Source of the DNA: an uncultured Faecalibacterium sp.
GTDB lineage: Bacteria; Bacillota; Clostridia; Oscillospirales; Ruminococcaceae
Assembly: GCA_904394215.1 (NCBI GenBank)
Contig: CAJFNF010000049.1
Span: 1-32,132, forward strand
DNA length: 32,132 nucleotides
Direction: 5' to 3'
In this document: piece by piece, positions 25,672 to 32,132 of the stretch
How the letters are laid out: the number at the start of each line of letters is the position of its first letter
Position numbering within the stretch: the stretch's first letter is position 1
Position numbers and translations under genes: made by a program
Notes under the pieces: generated by a model
Told to the model about the DNA's origin: nothing
What the model saw: the letters and a program-made list of their open reading frames with translations, nothing else
Database searches by the model: none

Positions 25672-27011
25672 TGGACCGCCTCCTCCTGGACCAGACGGCC
25701 CGCCAGCCGGGGCGGGGTGCCCTGGGCGGCCAGCTGCTGGACCGCAGGCGCGCTGAACAGGCTCAGCTGTTCGCAGCCTGCATTGAATACGCCGGGGTCG
25801 ATGAGGGCCCGGGCAATCCGCTGGCGCCGGGCGCTGCCCCGGCCGCCGCCGGCCCCGGTGAATCCCCGGCAGGTGATGAAATACTGGGCCCGCTTGAGGA
25901 CTACCCCCATCCGCTTCAGTTCCTCCAGGCCCAGGGAGCCCTGGCGCCGGGCGGTGCGGATCCGCTGGGCGCTCTTGACGCCGATCCCCGGCACCCGCAG
26001 CAGCATCTCATAGGGGGCACGGTTGATATCCACCGGAAACTGTTCCAGGTGCTGCACCGCCCAACCGCACTTGGGGTCCAGGTAGGGGCTGAAATAAGGG
26101 CTGGAGGGGTCCAGGATTTCCTCGGCCCGGAACTGGTAAAACCGCAGCAGCCAGTCTGCCTGGTACAGCCGGTGCTCCCGCACCAGGGGCGGCCTGGTGT
26201 CCAGGGCGGGCAGGCGGCTGTCCTCTGCCACCGGGATATAGGCCGAATAAAAGACCCGCCGCAGGCTGTATTTGTGGTACAGCCCTTCGGTGAGGCGGAG
26301 GATCTGATAGTCGGTCTCGGGGGTTGCCCCCACAATCATCTGGGTGCTCTGGCCCGCCGGGGCAAAGGCGGGTGCATGGCGGTAAAGGGACAGCTCCTCC
26401 CGGCTGGCAGCAGCCGCGGCGGCAATCTGGCCCATGGGGCGAAGGATCTCCCTGCGGCCCTTGTCGGGGGCCAGCAGGTTCAGGCTGCGCTCACTGGGCA
26501 GCTCTATATTGACGCTGAGGCGGTCGGCCAGGCAGCCCAGCCGCTGGATCAGGGCAGGGCTGGTGCCTGGGATGGCCTTGGCGTGGATGTAGCCGTGGAA
26601 GCCGTATTCTTCCCGCAGCAGCCGCAGCACCTCGATCATCCGTTCGGTGGTGTAGTCGGCTGTGCCCAGCACAGCGCTGGACAAAAACAGCCCCTCGATG
26701 TAGTTGCGGCGGTAAAAGGCAATGGTCAGGTCGGCCAGCTCCCGGGGCGTAAAGGTGGCCCGGGGCAGGTCGTTGCTGCGGCGGTTGACGCAGTAGGCGC
26801 AGTCAAAGGAGCAGCAGTTGGTCATCAGCACCTTCAGCAGGCTGACGCACCGGCCGTCGGCGGTAAAGGCGTGGCAGCAGCCGGGGGCATAGCAGCTGCC
26901 CAGGCCCCCGGCCTTGCCGCTCCGGCGGGTGGAACCGCTGGAGGTACAGGCCACATCGTATTTGGCGCTGTCGGCCAAAATGGTCAGCTTTTCCATCACC
27001 GACTGTTCCAT
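25650..27011 (-). CDS. TIGR03916-family radical-SAM DNA modification/repair protein with HhH motif
   Basis: The 453-residue protein carries the radical-SAM motif Cys67-SFD-Cys71-AY-Cys74 for a [4Fe-4S] cluster. Extra cysteines in the N-terminal segment (GSCYAPGCCHAF) could hold another metal centre. A helix-hairpin-helix at about 340-395 (INRAPYEMLLRVPGIGVKSAQRI) is a non-specific DNA-binding element. The family is annotated as putative DNA repair/modification; the substrate lesion or base is unknown. ATG 27011 has GGAGGG 6 nt upstream. It is 25 nt behind the S24 repressor and overlaps the DUF4130 gene, so the three are translationally close. Confidence 0.92.
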   Translation of the reverse strand: MEQSVMEKLTILADSAKYDVACTSSGSTRRSGKAGGLGSCYAPGCCHAFTADGRCVSLLKVLMTNCCSFDCAYCVNRRSNDLPRATFTPRELADLTIAFYRRNYIEGLFLSSAVLGTADYTTERMIEVLRLLREEYGFHGYIHAKAIPGTSPALIQRLGCLADRLSVNIELPSERSLNLLAPDKGRREILRPMGQIAAAAAASREELSLYRHAPAFAPAGQSTQMIVGATPETDYQILRLTEGLYHKYSLRRVFYSAYIPVAEDSRLPALDTRPPLVREHRLYQADWLLRFYQFRAEEILDPSSPYFSPYLDPKCGWAVQHLEQFPVDINRAPYEMLLRVPGIGVKSAQRIRTARRQGSLGLEELKRMGVVLKRAQYFITCRGFTGAGGGRGSARRQRIARALIDPGVFNAGCEQLSLFSAPAVQQLAAQGTPPRLAGRLVQEEAVQCLANTL

Positions 27012-27036
27012 GGCGCACCCTCCCTGGGGCCGGGGG

Positions 27037-27669
27037 TCACCACTTGGTCTTGGTTTCCACCACCCGGCCTGCAATGTGGAGCCGGTTCAGGTCCTCGCCT
27101 TTGATGACCAGCTCGCTGTAATTGGGGTTGAAGGGCTGCAGCACAACGCTGTTGCCCCGCTGGATGTAGCGCTTGAGGGTGCCTTCACCCTCGTCGCCGT
27201 AGATGATAACCCCCAGGTCCCCGCTTTCCAGGGTGTCCTGGCGGTGGACCAGGGCCAGGTCCCCGTCCTGAATCCGGGGCTCCATGCTGTCCCCCCGGAC
27301 CACCAGATAGAAGTAGTTGGCCGGGTCTTTCACCCGGGCATATTCCTTGCCGTAGTCCTCCTCAAAGGCCAGGGCACCATAGCCCGCCTTGACGGTGCCG
27401 ATCACCGGAATCAGGCTCTCGGCATAGCCCCCAAAAAAGCGGCTTTCGGTTTCGGTGAGGTCGGCGGCGGGCTGGTACAGTCCCAGCAGATAGTCGGCCG
27501 TGGTGCCCAGAATCCCCGCAATCCGGGCCACGGTGGAGGGGTCGGGGGAGGACTTGCCGCTCTCCCACTTGCCCACCGCCTGCTGGGTCACCCCCAGCCG
27601 GGCGGCCAGCTCGGCCTGGCTGATCTTCTGCTTTTTGCGGCACTGCTTCAGCAGCTCAGAAAATGACAT
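27037..27669 (-). CDS. CI/LexA-like repressor: HTH_3 plus S24 self-cleaving peptidase
   Basis: The 210-residue regulator has an N-terminal Cro/CI helix-turn-helix (ISQAELAARLGVTQQAVGKWESG) and a C-terminal S24 domain. Residues needed for RecA-stimulated self-cleavage are present: a candidate Ala95-Gly96 cleavage site (VKAGYG), Ser128 (GDSMEP) and Lys166 (GTLKRY). It should repress until DNA damage triggers cleavage. It is the first gene of a minus-strand operon with the radical-SAM repair pair. A palindrome covers its own -10, consistent with autorepression. The HTH is CI-type, so it is not the housekeeping LexA; prophage origin is possible. ATG 27669 follows AAAGGGG. Confidence 0.9.
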   Translation of the reverse strand: MSFSELLKQCRKKQKISQAELAARLGVTQQAVGKWESGKSSPDPSTVARIAGILGTTADYLLGLYQPAADLTETESRFFGGYAESLIPVIGTVKAGYGALAFEEDYGKEYARVKDPANYFYLVVRGDSMEPRIQDGDLALVHRQDTLESGDLGVIIYGDEGEGTLKRYIQRGNSVVLQPFNPNYSELVIKGEDLNRLHIAGRVVETKTKW

Positions 27670-27710
27670 GTAGAACGCCCCTTTGTTCGCCGGCATACTG
27701 CCGGTTATTC

Positions 27711-27748
27711 TTTGGTTTTATTATACAACCAAAAAGTGTCCCTGTAAA
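27711..27748 (-). promoter_or_regulatory. Repressor operon promoter with palindromic operator
   Basis: Minus strand TTTACA (27743-27748) and TATAAT (27720-27725), 17 bp apart. TTTGGTT-N9-AACCAAA (27711-27733) is a perfect palindrome spanning the -10, the expected position for autorepression. A CCGGC/GCCGG hairpin (27690-27704) lies in the leader. Confidence 0.75.
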
Positions 27749-27789
27749 GGACCGCTTTAAAAAAACATGAAAAAAAGTTGTATTTTGTC

Positions 27790-27818
27790 TTGACAACAAC
27801 CAGCGTTTGGTTTATCAT
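27790..27818 (+). promoter_or_regulatory. Divergent promoter with related operator in the spacer
   Basis: TTGACA (27790-27795) and TATCAT (27813-27818), 17 bp apart. AACCA-N5-TGGTT (27798-27812) occupies the spacer and shares TTGGTT/AACCA half-sites with the operator on the opposite promoter. ACAAC-TTACA-GTTGT (27831-27845) lies just downstream. Confidence 0.75.
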
Positions 27819-27884
27819 AGAGGCGCAAGAACAACTTACAGTTGTCCATTCAGTTGTAAAACCGTGCTGAGGAGGCTTTGTGAT

Positions 27885-28157
27885 ATGAAGTGCCTGTTGT
27901 GGAAATGCTGGATTCTGACAGTGGCCCTGGGCCTGCTGATGGCGCTGGGCGCTTTTGCCGAGGGAACCATTGGGCTGGCATCTGCCGCCGCCTGCACCCT
28001 CGGTGCGGTTTATCTGATGCGCTGGTCCTGGGCCATGGAGCAGCGGGCGGAACGTCAGGCCGCCCTGCGCCGCCGCAAAGCCCATCCTGTCCCCCGAAAC
28101 GCCTCCGTCAGGCCTTCGGTCTCCGCCTCCCGCGATGCTTTGCAGGCAGCTTCCTGA
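27885..28157 (+). CDS. Small membrane protein divergent from the S24 repressor, unknown function
   Basis: This 90-residue protein has an N-terminal hydrophobic part (ILTVALGLLMALGAFA, then IGLASAAACTLGAVYLM, one or two membrane segments) and a basic cytoplasmic-type tail (RAERQAALRRRKAHP). I do not recognise a family. ATG follows GAGGAGG. Its consensus promoter carries an operator-like repeat similar to that of the S24 repressor, so it is probably part of the same regulon. In SOS systems small membrane proteins often arrest division or depolarise membranes; that role here is only a hypothesis. Confidence 0.7.
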   Translation: MKCLLWKCWILTVALGLLMALGAFAEGTIGLASAAACTLGAVYLMRWSWAMEQRAERQAALRRRKAHPVPRNASVRPSVSASRDALQAAS

Positions 28158-28167
28158 CCTTTTTCCA

Positions 28168-28226
28168 TGAAAAATACCCCATCTGTCCGCGGGAACGCGC
28201 CGCAGGGCAGATGGGGTATTTTTTAG
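28168..28226. terminator. Bidirectional terminator with 15-bp stem
   Basis: AAAATACCCCATCTG (28171-28185) pairs perfectly with CAGATGGGGTATTTT (28208-28222), and T-runs follow on both strands. It separates the two converging small genes. Confidence 0.9.
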
Positions 28227-28235
28227 ATCATCGGA

Positions 28236-28427
28236 TTAGTACATCGCGACGCCGAACAGGGCATGGAAGCAGCGGATCAGCATCTCCCACAGGGACATGG
28301 GCCGCAGCATGATGTTCTCCAGGTCCACCATAATGCCGTTGCCGGCTGCCATAGCGGGCATCACACAGCATGCGGTCAGGATGACCACCATCAGGGCTGC
28401 GCGCTGAATCTTTTTGTTCCGGTTCAT
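28236..28427 (-). CDS. Small secreted or membrane peptide with signal sequence, unknown function
   Basis: The 63-residue product has a clear signal peptide: basic MNRNKKIQR, hydrophobic AALMVVILTACCVMP and a likely cleavage site AMA-AGN. The mature part would be about 35 residues (GNGIMVDLENIMLRP, then SLWEMLIRCFHALFGVAMY), amphipathic to hydrophobic with one cysteine. AAGGAG lies 6 nt before ATG. A GCCTGCC/GGCAGGC hairpin (28443-28460) lies directly upstream of the ribosome binding site. I know no family; a bioactive or signalling peptide is possible. Confidence 0.65.
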   Translation of the reverse strand: MNRNKKIQRAALMVVILTACCVMPAMAAGNGIMVDLENIMLRPMSLWEMLIRCFHALFGVAMY

Positions 28428-28520
28428 AGGTAACTCCTTGCCGCCTGCCGGTGGGCAGGCCTTTGATTTTGTGTTGTACGGGGCCTGCGGCTGGCAGGAC
28501 CGGGCCCTGGTGCCCATCCC

Positions 28521-29150
28521 TCAGAGGGTCTGGGCTTGCTGGATCAGGCTCCGAATGTGGTGCACCAGCATCTCCAAAGCGGGGCCATTCTCCCCGCCAT
28601 TGGGGACGATGATGTCCGCGTTGCGCTTGCTGGGCTCCACAAAGGCCTCGTGCATGGGTTTAACGGTGGTGCGGTACTGGGTGATGACACTGTCCAGGGA
28701 CCGGCCCCGCTCCTTGACGTCCCGCAGAATCCGGCGCAGAATCCGTTCGTCGGCGTCGGTATCCACGAAAATCTTGTAGTCAAAGAGGGCCAGCAGTTCC
28801 GGCTCGGTGAAGGGGAGGATCCCCTCCACAATCAGTACCGGGGCCGGCTCGATGTGCTGCACCTGGTCGGACCGGTTGTGGATCGAGTAGTCGTAAATGG
28901 GACAGTCGATGGCTCGGCCCGCCTTCAGCTCCTTCAGGTGGTGGACCAGAAGGTCATTGTCAAAGGCGTCGGGGTGATCGTAGTTCAGCAGGCACCGCTT
29001 TTCATAGGGCAGCTCATCGTGGCGCTTATAGTAGCTGTCGTGGGGAATCAGACGGACCTCTTCTTCCCCAAAACGCGCTTTCAGCCGCAGCGCCAGGGTG
29101 GTCTTGCCGCTGCCCGAACCGCCCGCAATTCCGATGATCAGACTGTTCAT
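28521..29150 (-). CDS. udk: Uridine kinase
   Basis: The 209-residue enzyme phosphorylates uridine and cytidine to UMP and CMP in pyrimidine salvage. The P-loop IAGGSGSGKTTLA is at residues 8-20. The family motifs are HDSYYKRHDELP, NYDHPDAFDNDLL, CPIYDYSIHNR with the nucleoside-binding region, and VEGILPF. RTTVKPMHEAFVEPSKRNADIIVP is typical of uridine kinases. AGGAGGAAC precedes the ATG. Phosphoribulokinase is a distant relative, but the motifs favour uridine kinase. Confidence 0.95.
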   Translation of the reverse strand: MNSLIIGIAGGSGSGKTTLALRLKARFGEEEVRLIPHDSYYKRHDELPYEKRCLLNYDHPDAFDNDLLVHHLKELKAGRAIDCPIYDYSIHNRSDQVQHIEPAPVLIVEGILPFTEPELLALFDYKIFVDTDADERILRRILRDVKERGRSLDSVITQYRTTVKPMHEAFVEPSKRNADIIVPNGGENGPALEMLVHHIRSLIQQAQTL

Positions 29151-29261
29151 AATGTTCCTCCTGCGTGGTCTGGCGCAGCAGACCGCTTTGTAGTATACTG
29201 GTCCCAGCGCCCGCCCCCAGGGAGGGAAAGGCCGCTGTTTGTTCTTCTTTTAATCATACCA

Positions 29262-29278
29262 CAAAACGTTCCGTTTTG
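29262..29278. promoter_or_regulatory. Palindrome between udk and the C39-like peptidase gene
   Basis: CAAAACG-TTC-CGTTTTG, 7-bp arms, in the divergent intergenic region. It could be an operator; no strong promoter overlaps it. Confidence 0.4.
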
Positions 29279-29310
29279 ACAGTCTATACCACGCTACAGG
29301 AGGAATTTCC

Positions 29311-29928
29311 ATGAAAAAGATCATCTCTGCCCCCTACATCGACCAGACCGAGCGGTGGGTCAACGGCTGCGAGAGCATCAGCGCCGTTATGGCGCTGGGC
29401 GCAGCGGGGGTCCAGGTGGACCCCGACACCTTCATTGAGCGGGACCTGCCCCATGCCCCCTTCTGGGAGCAGGACGGGGAGCTGTGGGGCCCCGACCCCC
29501 ACTACGTCTATCCCGGCGACCCCCACGACCACACCGGCTACGGCTGCTATGCACCCTGCATCTGTCAGGCCATGCAGAGCGCCCTGGACGCCGCCGGCGT
29601 CTCGGACCGCTGGGAAGTGGTGGATGAAACCGGCCTCACCGCCGCCCAGCTGTGCGAAAAGTACATCGACGCCGGGCTGCCGGTGGTGTTCTGGGCCACC
29701 CTGGACTTTCAGCCGGTGCCGGGTGTGGACCGCTGGCGGCTGCCCAACGGCCGCTGGTTCGACTGGAAACTGAATGAGCACTGCCTGCTGCTGGTGGGCT
29801 ACGATGACGACAACTACTGGTTCAACGACCCCTGGCACAACCACGGGGTCTGTCCCCAGCCCAAAGCCCTGGTCGAGGCCTGCCACCAGGCCCAGGACCT
29901 GTACGCCGTAGCCCTTCGCCGCAAATGA
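29311..29928 (+). CDS. C39-like (papain-fold) peptidase family protein
   Basis: This 205-residue protein resembles the Peptidase_C39_2 family. The N-terminal ISAPYIDQTERWVNGCESISAVMAL holds the likely catalytic Cys25. The histidine strand is NEHCLLLVGYDDDNYWFNDPW, with Asp or Asn completing a triad. There is no signal peptide, transmembrane segment or ABC transporter, so it is a cytoplasmic or non-classically exported protein and not a bacteriocin-processing exporter. AGGAGG lies 7 nt before ATG. The gene is monocistronic. The substrate is unknown. Confidence 0.8.
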   Translation: MKKIISAPYIDQTERWVNGCESISAVMALGAAGVQVDPDTFIERDLPHAPFWEQDGELWGPDPHYVYPGDPHDHTGYGCYAPCICQAMQSALDAAGVSDRWEVVDETGLTAAQLCEKYIDAGLPVVFWATLDFQPVPGVDRWRLPNGRWFDWKLNEHCLLLVGYDDDNYWFNDPWHNHGVCPQPKALVEACHQAQDLYAVALRRK

Positions 29929-29930
29929 CA

Positions 29931-29977
29931 AACCGCCCGCCGTTCCCATATAGAGAACGGCGGGCGGCTTTATTTTA
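29931..29977. terminator. Terminator between the C39-like gene and glgA
   Basis: ACCGCCCGCCGTTC / GAACGGCGGGCGG stem followed by CTTTATTTTATT on the plus strand. It can also serve glgA from the other side. Confidence 0.88.
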
Positions 29978-30002
29978 TTGCGTCAGTCAGATATTACCGG
30001 GG

Positions 30003-31421
30003 TTACCAGAGGTTGGCGGTCTCGTTGTACAGGCCCTCATAGCTCTTGGCCGAGACACCCCAGCCGAAGTCGCAGTTCATGGCGTACTCCACCAGGTTCT
30101 CCCAGTTGCCCTTGTCGTAGTAGGCGGCATTGGCACGGCAGCAGGCGTCGTACAGCTCATGAGCGCTGTAGCCGGCGAAGGTGAAGCCGTTGCCCTCGCC
30201 CAGGCTGGAATCGTGGATGGAGTCCCGCAGGCCGCCGGTCTCACGGACAATGGGCGGAGTGCCGTAGCGGCAGGCCACCATCTGGGACAAGCCGCAGGGC
30301 TCGCTCTTGGACGGCATGATGAAGCTGTCCGAGCCGGCATAGATCTGCTGGGCCAGGGCGTTGTTGAAGCCGATGTAGACGCCCACGCGGCCGGGATGGC
30401 GTGCGGCCAGATCCGAGAAGAAGCCCTCGTACTGGCTCTCGCCGGTGCCCAGAATCACCAGCTCGATGCCCAGGTCCACCAGGCCGTCGGCGATGCTCTG
30501 GACCAGATCAAAGCCCTTCATGCCCACCAGGCGGCTGACCATCGAGAAGACGGGGCTGCCGTCTTTGTGGAGGCCGAACTGATCCTGCAGGGCGGACTTG
30601 CAGGCCGCCTTGCCCTCCCGGAAGTTGGAGGTGTCGTAGTTGTAGGGGATAGAGGGATCGGTGGCCGGATTGTTGGCGTCCATGTCGATGCCGTTCAGGA
30701 TGCCGCACAGCTTGTACTGCTTTTCACGCAGCAGGGCGTCCAGGCCGTAGCTGAACCAGGGGTCCAGGATCTCCTGGGCGTAGGTGGGGCTGACGGTGGT
30801 GATCTTGTCGGCAGTCTCGAAGGCACCCTTCATGAAGTTGGCACAGCCGTCGTACTCCACAATGTGCTGATCCCGGCGGCCGATGCCGCAGGTGTCCTCC
30901 AGGATGTCCAGACCATACTTGCCCTGGTAGGCGATGTTGTGGATGGTGAAGATGGTCTTGATCCGGTTGAACTTGTCCAGGTGACGGTAGTACAGGTTCA
31001 GGTAAACCGGGACCAGGGCCGTCTGCCAGTCGTTGCAGTTGATGATGTCGGGGGTGAAGTCCAGATAGAACAGGGTCTCCAGCACCGCGCGGGAGAAGAA
31101 GGCGAACCGCTCGCCGTCATCGTAGAAGCCGTACAGGCCGCGGCGCTTGAAGTAATACTCGTTGTCCAGGAAGTAGTAGGTCACGCCGTCCCACTCGGCC
31201 TTGAACAGGCCGCAGTACTGGCTGCGCCAGCCCACCGGCACCGAATAGTTGGTCACATACTCCAGGTGATCCCGGAAGCCCAGATCGCCGTACAGCGGCA
31301 TGATCACGCGGGCGTCCACACCATCCTGGACAAGGGCCTTGGGCAGAGAACCTGCCACGTCAGCCAGACCGCCGGATTTGGCAAAAGGCGTGGCCTCCGA
31401 TGCAGCGTAAAGAATCCTCAT
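30003..31421 (-). CDS. glgA: Glycogen synthase (ADP-glucose)
   Basis: This 472-residue GT5 enzyme transfers glucose from ADP-glucose to the growing alpha-1,4-glucan. The ADP-glucose-binding KSGGLADV motif is at residues 15-22. Further motifs are NCNDWQTALVPVYL, FTIHNIAYQGKYG and LNGIDMDANNP. In the C-terminal Rossmann domain are SMVSRLVGMKGFDL and MPSKSEPCGLSQMVACRYGTPPIVRETGGLRDS with the conserved glutamate. GAGGAGG precedes the ATG. It lies 39 nt after glgD on the same strand, an operon typical of Firmicutes glycogen synthesis. Confidence 0.97.
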   Translation of the reverse strand: MRILYAASEATPFAKSGGLADVAGSLPKALVQDGVDARVIMPLYGDLGFRDHLEYVTNYSVPVGWRSQYCGLFKAEWDGVTYYFLDNEYYFKRRGLYGFYDDGERFAFFSRAVLETLFYLDFTPDIINCNDWQTALVPVYLNLYYRHLDKFNRIKTIFTIHNIAYQGKYGLDILEDTCGIGRRDQHIVEYDGCANFMKGAFETADKITTVSPTYAQEILDPWFSYGLDALLREKQYKLCGILNGIDMDANNPATDPSIPYNYDTSNFREGKAACKSALQDQFGLHKDGSPVFSMVSRLVGMKGFDLVQSIADGLVDLGIELVILGTGESQYEGFFSDLAARHPGRVGVYIGFNNALAQQIYAGSDSFIMPSKSEPCGLSQMVACRYGTPPIVRETGGLRDSIHDSSLGEGNGFTFAGYSAHELYDACCRANAAYYDKGNWENLVEYAMNCDFGWGVSAKSYEGLYNETANLW

Positions 31422-31460
31422 ATGCGCAAATACCTCCTCGTTTTTTGATGGGTCAGACGC

Positions 31461-32132
31461 TCAGACCATGTGGTTCTTCTGAACGTAAACCGGGAAACTG
31501 GTGGTGCCGGAAAGCTTCTTGCCGGCGGTGATCTTGACATTCTTGTCGGTGACCACGTAATCCATCTCCACGTCCTTTTCCACCACGGTATCCTGCATCA
31601 GGACACAGTTGCGGACCACAGCGCCCTTCTTGACCTGGACGCCGCGGAACAGCACGCAGTTCTCCACGGTGCCCTCGATGGTGCAGCCATCGGCCAGCAG
31701 GGAGTTGGAAACCTTGGAGCCCTTCACGTAGCGGGTGGGGTTGTCGTCGCGGATCTTGGTGTAAACGGGGCTGCTCTTGGGGAACAGGGCGTCCAGATTC
31801 TTCTCATCCAGCAGCTTCATGTTCTCGTCGAAGTAGCTCTTCATGTCGCAGATATGGGCCACATAGCCGGTGTACTCCACAGCCTTGACGTTCAGGATGT
31901 TGACGTTGTGGGCCAGGATATCCCGCTCGAAGTAGATCAGGCCGCGGGCGGTGGCGTCCTTTACCAGGCGGATCAGGGTCTCGCGCTCCAGCACATAGAT
32001 GTTCAGGTCCAGGTTCTGGACGCCGGGGCGGTAATCGTTCAGCAGCAGCTCGGTGACCCGGCCGTCGCCGTCGATGGTCAGGGTGTAGTTGTCATCCTTG
32101 CGGCCCTCGGGGATCTCGGTCTTCTGGTAGGC
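31461..32132 (-). CDS. glgD: Glucose-1-phosphate adenylyltransferase, GlgD subunit (C-terminal part, cut by window edge)
   Basis: The last 223 residues are present; the N-terminal half, with the nucleotidyltransferase core, lies beyond the right edge. The visible part has the LNLDLNIYVLERETL segment, a linker with KSYFDENMKLLD, and the left-handed beta-helix repeats (KGSKVSNSLLADGCTIEGTVENCVLFRGVQVKKGAVVRNCVLM). GlgD is the regulatory or non-catalytic partner of GlgC in Firmicutes ADP-glucose synthesis. I assign GlgD over GlgC from the divergent C-terminus and the position before glgA; without the N-terminus this is likely but not certain. Confidence 0.85.
   Translation of the reverse strand, partial: AYQKTEIPEGRKDDNYTLTIDGDGRVTELLLNDYRPGVQNLDLNIYVLERETLIRLVKDATARGLIYFERDILAHNVNILNVKAVEYTGYVAHICDMKSYFDENMKLLDEKNLDALFPKSSPVYTKIRDDNPTRYVKGSKVSNSLLADGCTIEGTVENCVLFRGVQVKKGAVVRNCVLMQDTVVEKDVEMDYVVTDKNVKITAGKKLSGTTSFPVYVQKNHMV

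Noticed and set aside
29262-29278. LexA (SOS) box near udk and the C39-like gene
   Set aside because: CAAAACG-TTC-CGTTTTG does not match GAAC-N4-GTTC spacing; it is kept only as an unassigned palindrome.

Overview
The window is high-GC DNA (roughly 60%), densely coding, with Gram-positive features: strong GGAGG ribosome binding sites, a CIRCE heat-shock operator, lipoboxes, GH25 muramidases, and many GC-hairpin/T-run terminators placed between converging genes. Gene content (malic enzyme, class I fumarase and ATP-type PEP carboxykinase, GlgD/GlgA glycogen synthesis, a TatA/TatC operon) points to a gut anaerobe of the Oscillospiraceae (Faecalibacterium/Gemmiger/Subdoligranulum-like). That placement is inferred from style and content; no marker gene was compared.

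Layout. 0.1-6.2 kb: a trigger-factor-like lipoprotein (-), then malic enzyme, fumarase alpha and beta (+), a DtxR/MntR-type metal regulator (+) and PckA (-). This forms a C4-acid node joining pyruvate, malate, fumarate, oxaloacetate and PEP. 6.2-10.9 kb: ClpB behind a promoter, a CIRCE operator and a long leader with a short upstream ORF, then a CNNM/CorC-type membrane protein. 10.9-13.5 kb: a MerR-family regulator divergent from a YitT-like membrane protein, then a LysR regulator. 13.5-14.6 kb: an isolated phage-type lysis cassette (GH25 endolysin, TM/coiled-coil protein, holin). 14.9-17.0 kb: a MATE exporter and a cyclophilin-like lipoprotein. 17.0-17.25 kb: a complete tRNA-Ser(GCU) preceded by a tRNA-Ser(UGA) that lacks its 3' third, both behind one strong promoter. 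17.3-17.65 kb: non-coding DNA with a short tandem repeat. 17.7-20 kb: a surface GH25 muramidase and a HAD phosphatase (-). 20.3-23.5 kb: a PfoR-like PTS_EIIC membrane protein and the tat operon (+).

23.6-27.7 kb (-) looks like one operon: a self-cleaving S24/CI-type repressor, a radical-SAM plus HhH DNA repair/modification protein (TIGR03916-like), its TIGR03915/DUF4130 partner, and a BaiN/HI0933-type flavoprotein. A small membrane protein is divergent from the repressor. Palindromes with TTGGTT/AACCA half-sites lie over both divergent promoters. This is my best candidate for a little-described system: a damage-responsive DNA repair operon with its own regulator and a small membrane effector.

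28.2-32.1 kb: a 63-aa signal-peptide-bearing peptide, uridine kinase (-), a C39-like peptidase (+), and the glgD-glgA operon (-), with glgD cut by the window edge.

Limits: all family calls come from reading motifs by eye. Promoters and operators are consensus matches without experimental support. No database search was possible.
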